From the NCBI GenBank assembly GCA_018826515.1, contig JAHKAM010000083.1, positions 1 to 57,815 on the forward strand: a stretch of DNA of 57,815 bases. The letters are read 5' to 3'. The translations under genes and the position numbers were made by a program. This DNA comes from Alphaproteobacteria bacterium. Its GTDB lineage: Bacteria; Pseudomonadota; Alphaproteobacteria; Caulobacterales; Caulobacteraceae. The first letter of the stretch is position 1. Every line of letters begins with the position of its first letter. Under the pieces are notes generated by a model that was given only the letters and a program-made list of their open reading frames with translations, searched no databases and was not told the DNA's origin. This document shows positions 24,243-32,784 of this stretch, piece after piece.

Positions 24243-26620
24243 GATGGAGATCCTTCCGGGGGTGAGATTTGCAGGATGCGGGGGTGTGCTTCGCCGCGGA
24301 CGGCGGCCATCTCCCCGGGTGTCAGGACGTCGGCCGCGTCGGCGCCGAGGAGGTCCGCACAGGCGACCGCGGCGTGAGCCCAGGTGCACCGGTTGGCGAA
24401 CAGCATGCCGGGGGTGTCGAGCGTCCCGCCACGGCTGAGGTAGCCGAGCGCCCGGGTGCGCTCGGGCCCTCCGTCGAGGCGGCGCAGCAGTCCGAGCATC
24501 GGCTCCGGGCGGGTGTGGGTGAGGATCAGACGGGGCAGGCGTTGGGGAAAGAGCGCTTCCAGCGCCTCGGCCGAGACCACGTGCGCCGCCTCGATCTCGT
24601 CCCTCGGGGCCCGGAATCGTCCCGGTTCGAGCAGAGCCGTGACACAGGCGCGGCGGCCATGATGCGTGAGTCGCGCAGCCGCCGCCAGCGCCTCCCGCGC
24701 CTGATAGGCGCCGACCGCAACGATCTGGATCTCGGCCCTGTCCAGGTCCCCGCCGATGAGCGCCGCGCCGCGCTCCCAAAGATCCTGGGCCGCGGCCCCG
24801 TCGAGCACCTGCGGCAGCGTCCGTTTGGGCGTGATCAGACACGCGACCTCTCCGCGCCGGCCATAGACCCCGCGGAGCGCGGCGACGGCGCTGTTGGCGT
24901 CCACCGGGAACAGCACCCGGGCGGTGTCCGACATCTCCCCGAGCAGGGCCTCGGCGAGCGTGGGATCCTGGTGCGACTGTTCGTTCTTGCCGTTCTCCCA
25001 GGTGTGGGATGTGGCCAGCAACGGGACGGCGAGCCATCCCGGGACCTGGCCGCTCTCGCGCTGATGGCGCGCGAAAATCACCTCCTGGCGCAGGAGACCC
25101 AGCATCTTCACCGCAAACGCTTCGTAGCTGACGATGAGATTGAGCCCGCCCTTGTTGCCCAGCGCGGCGCCGGCCACCGCTTCTTCATTGAGGGCGGTGA
25201 TCACCGCCCCGTCGATCGCCTCGGGAACGCCGGGTTCCGGTCGGTTCACCCGGTGGCCAAGCCGGTCGAGCGTACGCCCCATGCCATTGCTGCGAAGCTC
25301 GTCGGGATTGCCGAGGCGGACGCGCAGGCCCGGGTTGGCGTCGACGAATTCCACGAACCAGGCGTCGATCGCCTCCATCGGGGACCTCGCCCTGTCCGAC
25401 CAGTCCGGAATGGGCCGCACGGGCGGCGGCGGCGCCCGTCGCGCGGCCGGATGGCGGCTTTCCAAAGGCCGGCGCTGCAGGTCATGGGTCGTGAGAACCC
25501 CCAGGGCGGCGTCGAGCTCGCTTCCCTGCACGAACAGCGTCGCCGCCGCGGCGTTGAACGCCGCCCGCGCCCCCTCGTCCGTTCGGGGATCGCCCTCCAG
25601 TGGCAGGTTGTGGGCGCGGTTCGTCCCGGCGCCGGGAAAGCCGAACCCCTTGACCGCCCGCGCGATCACATAGGGCAACGGCGCCGGATAGACCCGGTCG
25701 GGATCCGCTGTGAAGCGCTTCAATCGCTCCTCGGAGTCGAGAATGGCCCACGCCACGGCGGCTGGATCGTGACCGTCGATCTGGATCGGGTCGAAACCGT
25801 TCAGGCGCAGGTGTCGTTCGAGCCAGCCCGCGCCGCCGTCCTGGGCGATCTCCGTGCGCTCCTCTATGCGCCGCCCGTTGAGGATCATGAGGGGCGTCAC
25901 CAGGCCGCTGTCCTCCGCCCGCCACCATCGCGGCGACCAGTCGGAGCCGCGCTGCTCTTCGAAGGCGCCGTCGCTGAGGAAGGCGACCAGACTCTCGCCG
26001 GCCAGCGGCATATGGACATATTCGAGCTCGGCGAACCCGAGATAGCCGCCCTCCGAGACGGCCCCGGCCGTGTCCGGCCCGGCATGGCTGCCAAGCGGCG
26101 CGGCGGGCCGGCCGTCGGCGCCAATGGCGTAGCTGTAGAAGTCCGAAACGAGCTGGGACAGGCCGGCGTCCGAGCGGCTGTACCGACCCTTTTGCCGGGC
26201 AGAGACATCGCCGGTGAGCGCGTTGACCGCCTCGATCGCAGCCACGCAGTGCCCCTGGCCCATGATCCAGGACCGCGTGACGCCGGACAGGGCGTTCGCC
26301 AGCAAATAGCCGACGAAGGCCGGGACCATGTTCAGCGAGCCGCCGGTATGGCCCTCCGGCAAGTCCTTGAAGGCTTCCGTCGGCAAGGGCGCTCCGGACA
26401 GATCCACCCGGCGTACATAGGTCATGTGCGCCACCAGCCACATGCCGGCGCTCGCCAGCCGATCGGCGGCGGCCACCAGACGGTAGACCGACTCCTCGTC
26501 CGGCCAGACGCCTCGGCGCACGAGACGCTGCGCCATGTCCTCGATCCGCGTGACGGTGTCGGCTTGCCGGACCAGAGCCCCATAGCCGGGTTTCCACGTT
26601 TCAGCCCAGGTGATCGACAC
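24239..26620 (-). CDS. Divergent phosphoketolase-family (XFP-like) TPP enzyme
   Basis: Product of 793 residues, normal for phosphoketolases, which split xylulose 5-P or fructose 6-P with phosphate to acetyl phosphate. The fold signatures remain (EGHTGGSLNMVPAFVGYLLA, SEGGYLGFAE, SHQDPTLAEALLGEM, FPVDANSAVAA), and DG...ILNGRR keeps the TPP motif. However, the usual GHGGP is GHCVA and the usual VGDGEAETGPLA is LSDGAFEEQRGSDW, so the active site differs. Activity could be phosphoketolase or something else acting on pentulose phosphates. The start is GTG (SITWAETWKPGYG). It is the first gene of the operon with beta-CASP and deoA, under an ECF-type promoter like ackA. Confidence 0.8.
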   Translation of the reverse strand: MSITWAETWKPGYGALVRQADTVTRIEDMAQRLVRRGVWPDEESVYRLVAAADRLASAGMWLVAHMTYVRRVDLSGAPLPTEAFKDLPEGHTGGSLNMVPAFVGYLLANALSGVTRSWIMGQGHCVAAIEAVNALTGDVSARQKGRYSRSDAGLSQLVSDFYSYAIGADGRPAAPLGSHAGPDTAGAVSEGGYLGFAELEYVHMPLAGESLVAFLSDGAFEEQRGSDWSPRWWRAEDSGLVTPLMILNGRRIEERTEIAQDGGAGWLERHLRLNGFDPIQIDGHDPAAVAWAILDSEERLKRFTADPDRVYPAPLPYVIARAVKGFGFPGAGTNRAHNLPLEGDPRTDEGARAAFNAAAATLFVQGSELDAALGVLTTHDLQRRPLESRHPAARRAPPPPVRPIPDWSDRARSPMEAIDAWFVEFVDANPGLRVRLGNPDELRSNGMGRTLDRLGHRVNRPEPGVPEAIDGAVITALNEEAVAGAALGNKGGLNLIVSYEAFAVKMLGLLRQEVIFARHQRESGQVPGWLAVPLLATSHTWENGKNEQSHQDPTLAEALLGEMSDTARVLFPVDANSAVAALRGVYGRRGEVACLITPKRTLPQVLDGAAAQDLWERGAALIGGDLDRAEIQIVAVGAYQAREALAAAARLTHHGRRACVTALLEPGRFRAPRDEIEAAHVVSAEALEALFPQRLPRLILTHTRPEPMLGLLRRLDGGPERTRALGYLSRGGTLDTPGMLFANRCTWAHAAVACADLLGADAADVLTPGEMAAVRGEAHPRILQISPPEGSPS

Positions 26621-26670
26621 GATAGCGCCTTGCCACGAACAGACGGGCGCCGTGCCCGCTCCGGAGATAT

Positions 26671-26695
26671 GACGCCCGCCCCCCGGAACGCTTAC
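26671..26695 (-). promoter_or_regulatory. Candidate ECF promoter for the phosphoketolase operon
   Basis: Minus strand TGTAAGC, 15-base spacer, CGTC, 51 bases before the GTG start. The same distance is seen for ackA. Confidence 0.7.
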
Positions 26696-26975
26696 ATCTG
26701 GCGGATAGACGGCCGACAGGATCACCGGCTCCAGGACCGGCGCCTGCCGCCTGAGTGACCGACCCCGGTCCTGACATCCCGGTTTTCATCGCCCACGCCC
26801 GGCGCGCCGCGACAGCTCATGCGCCTGGGTCCATGCGCCTCGCGTCGGCCCGGGACAGCGCAAGGGCCACCACCCACGGCAGGGTGAAGGCCAACAGCAT
26901 GCGTAATCGGGCGGTCCTGCGGAGGGGCAAGCTCCCATAGGGTTCTCGGCTCAGTCCGAGACGAAGGAGACGACG
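26696..26975. other. Left flank of the IS110 element
   Basis: No gene supported. It includes the likely left end of the insertion sequence and a short dyad CTCGG-CTCAGT-CCGAG (26942-26957) shortly before the transposase. In IS110-type elements a structured non-coding RNA is transcribed from an end of this kind; ends could not be fixed because the family lacks clear terminal inverted repeats. Confidence 0.35.
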
Positions 26976-28004
26976 ATGTTCTACGCTGCATTGGATGTGT
27001 CGCTGCGCTCAGTGGCGGTCTGCGTCATCGACGAGGAAGGGAAGGTCCGCCTCGAGCGGTCCGTGCCGTCGGATGTCCCGGACCTGGTCCGCTGCCTGAA
27101 CGAGTTCGGGGAGCCGATCCATCAGGTCGGTCTGGAGGCCGGCACGCTCACCCAGCACCTGACCTATGGGCTTCGCGAGGCCGGCTTCGACGTTGTGTGC
27201 ATGGAGGCGCGACAGGTCGCGGCGGCGCTGTCGGCCATGCGCAACAAGACGGACAAGCACGACGCCCGCGGCATCGCCCAGATTCTTCGCTCCGGCTGGT
27301 ACAGTCGGGTCCACGTGAAGAGCGTCGAGAGCCACCATCTGCGGGCCCTGCTGACCAGCCGCAAGGTGATGCAGCGCAAGTGCATCGACCTGGAGAACGA
27401 GATCCGCGGCCTGCTGAAGGTCTTCGGCGTGAAGTTGCCGATGCGCCTGTCGCGCGGGGCCTTCGACGTCGCCGTGCGCGAGACCATCGAGAGCGATCCG
27501 GCGCTGAGCCGGGCTCTGCTGCCGATGCTGCATGCGCGCCAGATGCTGTTCGAGACCTTCATGGAGCTGGACCGGCGCGTGAGGAAGGCGGCTCACGAAG
27601 ACGAGGTCTGCACCCGGTTCATGGGCATCCCCGGCGTCGGCGAGATCACCGCCCTGAGCTTTAAGGCCGCCGTCGACGATCCCGCCCGCTTCAAGAGCTC
27701 GCGCACCGTCGGCGCGCACTTCGGACTGACGCCCAGACGCTTCCAGTCCGGCGAGAAGGACAATCCCGGCCGGATCTCCCACGCCGGCGACTCCGACGTG
27801 CGCGCCACCCTCTACGCCGCCGCCAACGCCATGCTCATGCGCTCGATCGCGTGGTCCAGCTTGAAGGCCTGGGGCATGCGGCTGATGAAAACCAAGGGGC
27901 GCCGGCGCGCCATCGTCGCGGTGGCCCGCAAGCTTGCTGTCGTCCTGCACCGCATGTGGGCCGACGGCACTGAGTTCCGGCACGGATCGGAGGCGGCGGC
28001 ATGA
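26976..28004 (+). mobile_element. IS110-family transposase
   Basis: Product of 342 residues, intact. The RuvC-like N-terminal domain carries the D-E-D-D set: D7 (ALDVS), E54 (VGLEAG), D93 and D96 (KTDKHDARGIA). The C-terminal Transposase_20 domain begins near MGIPGVGEITALSF and includes HFGLTPRRFQSGEKDN and RISHAGDSDVRATLYAA, the region holding the catalytic serine. IS110 recombinases are guided by a bridge RNA from the element's non-coding flank. It sits between the phosphoketolase promoter and the 28-kb membrane gene and may have joined formerly separate blocks. Confidence 0.92.
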
Positions 28005-28244
28005 CCTGACCTACCGCACCACAATCCGATCCTGGCCGGATCGTCCCACGCGGACGACGGGATGGATGAAGCCGAAAATGTCTGCTGCGCTTCGAGCGCG
28101 ACCAATAGCGAGGCTCTCCAGACCCTGATCCCATGCATGCGTGCAGCGGCTCCGCTCGCAAGGAGCCATCCAGACTGCGAAGAGAAGCGTGACCCGCGTG
28201 ATCGATCAGGCCGACGACCAAACCAGCTTGACCCTCATGCCCGA
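28005..28244. other. Right flank of the IS110 element
   Basis: 240 bases without a supported gene between the transposase stop and the convergent membrane-protein stop. Contains small dyads (for example ATCCGATCCTGGCCGGAT near 28023). It is a candidate right end and possible bridge-RNA region; the boundary with host DNA is not visible. Confidence 0.35.
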
Positions 28245-28622
28245 TTAGAGAAGCAGCCATTTGAAATCGGAGTCGATGGCGAAGTTGGTGACGGCCATGC
28301 CGCCGATCGATACCAGCCCCGAGACGGCCGCGACCATCGTCGCCCCGGGCCGGGCGGACCGGAAAGTCGTCATCGCGACATGGACGGTCAGCAGACCGGT
28401 GGCGAGCATATAGCCCCCCAGCACGCCGAAGACGCGCCGGAGCCACGGGGCCAGCCGGGGCAGGATGTCCTGGATCTGCGCCACGGTGGACCCCATGTAT
28501 CTGGCGTCTTCAGGCAGCAGCGCCGGTCGCAGGAAGACGAACCAGAGTCCCATGCCGATGAGGATCATTCCCCCCAGGGCGAGCGCACCCGTCGCGAGCG
28601 TGCGCAACGTCATCCCGGTCAC
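28245..28622 (-). CDS. Small membrane protein, DUF-type
   Basis: Product of 125 residues, four hydrophobic spans (LATGALALGGMILIGMGLWFV is preceded by a short N-terminus; further spans near VFGVLGGYMLATGLLTVHV, VAAVSGLVSIGGM and the C-terminus DFKWLLL). No recognised family. The GTG start overlaps the stop of the flavin-binding gene (GTGA); an ATG three codons later is an alternative. Coexpression with the flavoprotein is likely. Confidence 0.65.
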   Translation of the reverse strand: MTGMTLRTLATGALALGGMILIGMGLWFVFLRPALLPEDARYMGSTVAQIQDILPRLAPWLRRVFGVLGGYMLATGLLTVHVAMTTFRSARPGATMVAAVSGLVSIGGMAVTNFAIDSDFKWLLL

Positions 28623-29113
28623 GGAAGCCGTTCGTCCCGGTGATCGGGCGAGGCTTGACGGTCACCCAGCTCGATCAGATCCGTCTGACCAAAGGATCGG
28701 CTGTAGTCCAGAAGCGAGACGATGGTGGGGCGCAGGCGAACGACCGCCACACCCTCCAACACCCCAGCCGGCGCGGGAGGCCCCGGTCGGGGAAACTTCT
28801 TCAGAACCAGTCCAGCCACGTTCAACAGCTCCCCGGGGTCCGTAACCCGCTGCGCCACCGCCGCGAGCGAGATCGCCTGGATGGGTTTCGACGTCTCATG
28901 CTCGGGGGTGACGGTCGCGGACACCCGGGAGTCCCGGGCGATGTTTTCCAGCTTCTGCGAGTGAAAAGTCGTCCCGAAATAGAGGTCGAGGTCGTCGTTC
29001 ACGAAACTCACGACCGTCGCCTGCGGCCAGCCGTCTTCACGGACCGTCGCCACGGTCAGGGTGTCTGCCCGGCTGAGAATGGAGAGGATCAACTCCCTCT
29101 GTTCAAGGTCCAA
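28619..29113 (-). CDS. Pyridoxamine 5'-phosphate oxidase-like FMN-binding protein
   Basis: Product of 164 residues. The split-barrel FMN pattern is clear: LSRADTLTVATVREDGWPQA, VVSFVNDDLDLYFGTTFHSQK and NIARDSRVSATVTP. Such proteins bind FMN, F420 or haem and reduce small molecules; the substrate is unknown. The start is a TTG preceded at 7 bases by GGAGG; longer frames upstream lack a ribosome site and family similarity. Coupled to the small membrane protein. Confidence 0.75.
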   Translation of the reverse strand: MDLEQRELILSILSRADTLTVATVREDGWPQATVVSFVNDDLDLYFGTTFHSQKLENIARDSRVSATVTPEHETSKPIQAISLAAVAQRVTDPGELLNVAGLVLKKFPRPGPPAPAGVLEGVAVVRLRPTIVSLLDYSRSFGQTDLIELGDRQASPDHRDERLP

Positions 29114-29192
29114 CTCAAATCCTCCAGATTGCAAGGGGCGTCGGACCGCGAAGGCAGAGGGTGTCGGACACCGCCGCACCGCCCTCAAGAGT

Positions 29193-29720
29193 TCAACCGG
29201 GATGGCGCTCAAGCCAGGATTCGAGTTCCGCGATTTCCCGTGTCTGCGCGTCAATGACCGCCTGGGCCATGCGGCGGGCTTCAGCATCGGTGGCATCACT
29301 TCCCAGCAGAGCCTGCGACATCGCGATGGCCCCCCGGTGGTGGGCGATCATCTTGCGGGCCCACGTGCGCTGTGTGTTCACGTCGGTCGCCATCATCATG
29401 GCGCGGTGCATGCCCATCTCGGCCTCGGAGAAGACGGTCCGAGGCATGTTCATCCCCGGCGGCATCGCATGATCCTGGCCCATCATGCCACCACCGGAGG
29501 CGGCTTGCGGCATGCCCATGCCCGGCGGCATCGCGTGACCCTGGTTCATCATGCCGCTGCTCGAGGCTGGCTGTGGCATGTTCATGCCGGCCATCGGCCG
29601 ATCCGGCATCGCCATATCGGCGTCTGACGCGGTGGCGGCGCACCCGGCGGCGCCGAGCAGCGAAAGGATCGACAAGGCGATGGCCGTTCGCCTGACCGAG
29701 CGTTCTGTGACGTTGAACAT
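29193..29720 (-). CDS. DUF305 lipoprotein with Met/Gly/His-rich repeats
   Basis: Product of 175 residues. Signal peptide with lipobox (LLGAAGC). A linker holds two similar Met-rich units (GMMNQGHAMPPGMGMPQ and GMMGQDHAMPPGMNMPR), encoded by diverged DNA repeats. The DUF305 domain follows: MHRAMMMATDV then WARKMIAHHRGAIAMSQALL. The HHRGAI motif and methionine clusters point to periplasmic copper or silver binding (inference). It is a monocistronic gene near the metal-handling HMA/MFS pair. Confidence 0.85.
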   Translation of the reverse strand: MFNVTERSVRRTAIALSILSLLGAAGCAATASDADMAMPDRPMAGMNMPQPASSSGMMNQGHAMPPGMGMPQAASGGGMMGQDHAMPPGMNMPRTVFSEAEMGMHRAMMMATDVNTQRTWARKMIAHHRGAIAMSQALLGSDATDAEARRMAQAVIDAQTREIAELESWLERHPG

Positions 29721-29813
29721 GGCGGTGGGTCCTTTGGATCGAGCCGCCAGCCAAATGGACGTGACGTCCGGACCGCGGCGACTGTCATTTCAACGAACAC
29801 CGGCGCCGTTGGT

Positions 29814-31091
29814 TCAGTTCGCCACGCGAGGCGCGCCTGGACTATCAGCGGGGTCGGCGCGCTGGCCCAGCATCCGGGGCAAAACGAGGCTGAGCACCAC
29901 GCCCAAACCGGTCACCGCGGCCATGACGAGGAATGACGCATCGGGCAACCAGGCGAGATCGTACAACAGCCCTCCCGCCGCCGAACCCACGGCTGCCCCC
30001 AGGCTTGCAGCGGCCGTCTGCTTTCCGAGTTGCGCACCCTGCGCCTGGCCGGCCTTGCTGGAGGTCCAGTAGGTCAGGATCGGCGCCAGGATGCCGGCGC
30101 TGGCCGCCACTGCGCCGATCACCGCAAGCATCAGGTTGAAATCGGTGGCGCGCGGCAGCAGAAACAGCCCGATCCCCAGGACAGCCAGCGCCGGCGCGAT
30201 CAGCCAGCGGGTCGTCGAGGGTTTGACCCAGGGCGAAAACACCAGGGCCTGCACCACGAGCATGACCAGGCTGCACTCCGTGAACATCAGGGCGATCTGG
30301 GTGGGGGTCATGCCCAGTTCCTGTTTCCCGCGCAGCGCCAGCCCGACCTCGAACACACCGACTCCGGCGGCGACGATGAACCCCAGGATCAGGAGATTGG
30401 GGATCAGCCATCGGCTTGTCGGCGATACGGTGGGATCCGGACTGGCGAGCCAACCCTGGCGCCGGGTTCGCGGCAGGGCGACGACGGCGGCGCCGGCGAT
30501 GGCAAACGCCAGAACGGCCGTCGCGGCCAGCGGAAACGTCAACGACGCCAGCGGATCGGCGGTCGCGACCATGTCGGCGCCGGCGCGAGCGATGAAGACG
30601 CCCAGCATGGGTCCCAGTAGAAATCCCGAAATGCCCGCCAGGCTGACGAAGGTCAGGCGGCGCGCCCGCGCCTCTTCGGTCGCCGCCAGATCTCCGATGG
30701 CGGCCAGCGCCACCGGCGTGACGGCTGCGGCGAACAGGCCGCTCAGGACGCGCTCCGCGTAGACGGCGAAGAGGCTCTCGACGAAGGCGAAGACCAGCAT
30801 GGTGGCGCCGAAGCCGATCAGGCCGATCAGCAGGACGACACGGCGTCCATACCTGTCGGACAGGCGTCCCCACATGGGCGCAAAGAGAAACAGCGACAGC
30901 ATGTAAAGGCCGGTCAGCAAGCCTGTCGCCCGGGAGATTTGTCCTGCCTCAGCCCCCCCGCCAAGCAGGCGTTCAATCAGGAAGGGCAGCAGGGGCAGGA
31001 CGACTCCGAAGCCCATCGACACCGTGAAGGCTGACGCCATCAACACGGCCATCGCCGCGGAAGAGAGGTTTGATTGAGCGCGGCGTTTCAC
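29814..31091 (-). CDS. Major facilitator superfamily transporter
   Basis: Product of 425 residues with 12 predicted spans. The loop 2-3 MFS signature is present: APMWGRLSDRYGRRVVLLIG. The N-terminal half begins VLMASAFTVSMGFGVVLPLLP, typical of drug/metabolite exporters of the TetA/Bcr type. The substrate is unknown; the gene's GTG start overlaps the stop of a heavy-metal-binding domain gene, suggesting metal or metal-complex export. GGGGAGGCGGCG precedes the start. Confidence 0.85.
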   Translation of the reverse strand: MKRRAQSNLSSAAMAVLMASAFTVSMGFGVVLPLLPFLIERLLGGGAEAGQISRATGLLTGLYMLSLFLFAPMWGRLSDRYGRRVVLLIGLIGFGATMLVFAFVESLFAVYAERVLSGLFAAAVTPVALAAIGDLAATEEARARRLTFVSLAGISGFLLGPMLGVFIARAGADMVATADPLASLTFPLAATAVLAFAIAGAAVVALPRTRRQGWLASPDPTVSPTSRWLIPNLLILGFIVAAGVGVFEVGLALRGKQELGMTPTQIALMFTECSLVMLVVQALVFSPWVKPSTTRWLIAPALAVLGIGLFLLPRATDFNLMLAVIGAVAASAGILAPILTYWTSSKAGQAQGAQLGKQTAAASLGAAVGSAAGGLLYDLAWLPDASFLVMAAVTGLGVVLSLVLPRMLGQRADPADSPGAPRVAN

Positions 31092-31447
31092 GCCGCCGCC
31101 TCCCCGCGAGACGGCTTCGCCCCGGCGGCTGCGCTCCCGGCATGCCCTCGATGCGCCTCGGCCGCCGCGGGTTCGACCGGCTCGGGGGTGCCTTCGGCCG
31201 GCGCCGGGTGGTCCTGGCAAACATGTTTGGGCAGGGCCCCTCCGGCGCAGTGAAAGCCGCAGGCCTCGATCGCGGCCCTGATATCAGACAGGCTGGTCCT
31301 GGCCGCGTCATAGGCGACCGTCGTGGAGCCCGAAACCGGGTTCACCGATACGCGGCCGACACCGTCGATGCGGCGCAGTTGTCGCTCTATCCCGCGCGCT
31401 CCAAGGACGGAAAACAGATTGCCGACGTCGAGTGTGCGGGTGGTCAT
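31088..31447 (-). CDS. Stand-alone HMA-like metal-binding domain protein
   Basis: Product of 119 residues. Beta-alpha-beta ferredoxin-like domain: IERQLRRIDGVGRVSVNPVS then TTVAYDAARTSLSDIRAAIE, ending ACGFHCAGGALPKHVC. The classical N-terminal CxxC of HMA domains is absent (GNLFSVLGARG instead); the C-terminal C-G-F-H-C...P-x-H-V-C element is the likely metal site. The same element occurs in the N-terminus of the P-type ATPase at 51.5 kb. The tail is Ala/Glu/His-rich. First gene of an HMA-MFS operon under an ECF-type promoter. Confidence 0.75.
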   Translation of the reverse strand: MTTRTLDVGNLFSVLGARGIERQLRRIDGVGRVSVNPVSGSTTVAYDAARTSLSDIRAAIEACGFHCAGGALPKHVCQDHPAPAEGTPEPVEPAAAEAHRGHAGSAAAGAKPSRGEAAA

Positions 31448-31512
31448 GGCTGCTTTCTGACTGGTGACGGGACGTCCGAAGGACACCCCGCTCGATTATC
31501 TTCCCCCTCCCT

Positions 31513-31538
31513 GACGGCGACGACCCGGATATCGTTAC
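31513..31538 (-). promoter_or_regulatory. Candidate ECF promoter for HMA-MFS
   Basis: Minus strand TGTAACG, 16-base spacer, CGTC, 66 bases before the HMA gene start. Confidence 0.6.
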
Positions 31539-31569
31539 AAACCTGCTCGGACAGCGGCGACTCCGACGT

Positions 31570-32619
31570 TCAGACCCGGTTCCCGGCGAACAGGTCGTTG
31601 TCGATCCCCATGGCCAAATCCGTCGCGGCGATCGACCGGCGGCCCGATGTCTCGCGTCCGTCTAGAGCCCTTATGGCGTCGATGGTCTCCGGCACGACGA
31701 TCGCCTGATTGTCGACCATATAGGCGTAGAAGAGTTCATCGCCCTGCACCGTGAGCATGTCGGCCCAAAGCGCCACCTCGTAAAGGTCGCCGCGGGATCG
31801 GCCCCGATCCGCCATCAGCTCCTTGACGGCGTTGAGGGCGTCCAGACCATACGCGTCCTTCATCAGCAGGATGCGTGACGAGGATCGGAAGGCGTCGAGC
31901 ACCTCCTCCTTGTCCACCGGTCGGGTCATCTGGACCGACCAGTAGTGGAGGTGGGCGATCGTCTCAGGCACCTTGACCGCCATGGTCACCACATCGAGGT
32001 CCGGATCGACGGTTTGGGCGTCGGGACCCTGGTGACTGGGGATTTCGGGCTCGGGAACGAGGGTGTTCATGATGCCGCCCTTGTGGCTTTCCCACGGATC
32101 GGTCGCGCGTCGAAGCAGGGTGCCCCGGGCCCGCTGAAGCAGCCCGGCGCGCTTCAAAGCGCTCAGAGTGCGCACCGTCGCGGTGGTGTTGCACGACACG
32201 ACCCGGGTCGCCTGACGGCCGACCGCCGTCTCGAAACTGGCCTCCGCGACGAAAGAGTGTCCCGTCACGGCGTGCTTCTCTCCCCCCTGAAGGATGAACT
32301 TCAGGCTCCGGGCCCGGTAGAGGGGAACGTTGTCCGCCGCCACGTGCTTGGGCGTGCAGTCAATGATGACATCGACCTCGCCCAACAGATCGTCCAGCTG
32401 ACCGGCCGTTCGGCGTCCTGCGGCCCGGAGTTCGTCAAATGCCTTGGGCGTGGCGGCAAAGAGCGGCACGCCCTTTGTCTGAAGGACCCGGGTGCGCCAG
32501 TCCGTCGCGACGTCGGCCACGCCGATCAGGGTCATGTCCTTCTGAGCCTTGACCGCATCGGCGACGCGTTTGCCGATGACGCCATATCCGTTCACGGCGA
32601 CCCGTATTGGTTTGATCAT
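31570..32619 (-). CDS. Type II (archaeal-type) glyceraldehyde-3-phosphate dehydrogenase
   Basis: Product of 349 residues. Rossmann start IRVAVNGYGVIGKRVADAV, active-site cysteine motif VVSCNTTATVRTLSALKRA, and HKGGIMNTLVPEPEIPSHQG are those of archaeal-type phosphorylating GAPDH, not of bacterial GapA. It oxidises glyceraldehyde 3-P to 1,3-bisphosphoglycerate. An FNR-type box lies about 51 bases before the start, at a distance that would place transcription close to the ATG chosen (MIKPIRV). The bacterial occurrence suggests transfer, common in this family. Confidence 0.88.
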   Translation of the reverse strand: MIKPIRVAVNGYGVIGKRVADAVKAQKDMTLIGVADVATDWRTRVLQTKGVPLFAATPKAFDELRAAGRRTAGQLDDLLGEVDVIIDCTPKHVAADNVPLYRARSLKFILQGGEKHAVTGHSFVAEASFETAVGRQATRVVSCNTTATVRTLSALKRAGLLQRARGTLLRRATDPWESHKGGIMNTLVPEPEIPSHQGPDAQTVDPDLDVVTMAVKVPETIAHLHYWSVQMTRPVDKEEVLDAFRSSSRILLMKDAYGLDALNAVKELMADRGRSRGDLYEVALWADMLTVQGDELFYAYMVDNQAIVVPETIDAIRALDGRETSGRRSIAATDLAMGIDNDLFAGNRV

Positions 32620-32669
32620 AAGGAACTCTCGCTTGGGAGACATAGAACAGGCGATGCACGGCCGGCGCG

Positions 32670-32683
32670 TTGATCCGGATCAA
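32670..32683. promoter_or_regulatory. FNR/FixK-type box between GAPDH and HAD genes
   Basis: Perfect TTGATCCGGATCAA dyad matching TTGAT-N4-ATCAA. The centre is about 57 bases from the GAPDH start and 108 from the HAD start, so either or both divergent genes could be activated under low oxygen by an FnrL/FixK-type regulator. Confidence 0.75.
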
Positions 32684-32784
32684 GGTTCGGCGCGCCGATG
32701 CATGTCATTCTGGACGGATGGCGGATGAAGCGGAAGCCCTACACGAATGACCGCAAAAGCCGGATCGTGGGCGGATCGCAGCGA

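Noticed and set aside
26898..26930. GTAATC before the IS110 transposase
   Set aside because: GGGG, not CGTC, occupies the expected -10 position.
29440..29590. Met/His-rich DNA repeats in the DUF305 gene considered as a separate repeat element
   Set aside because: They are diverged coding repeats fully explained by the lipoprotein linker.
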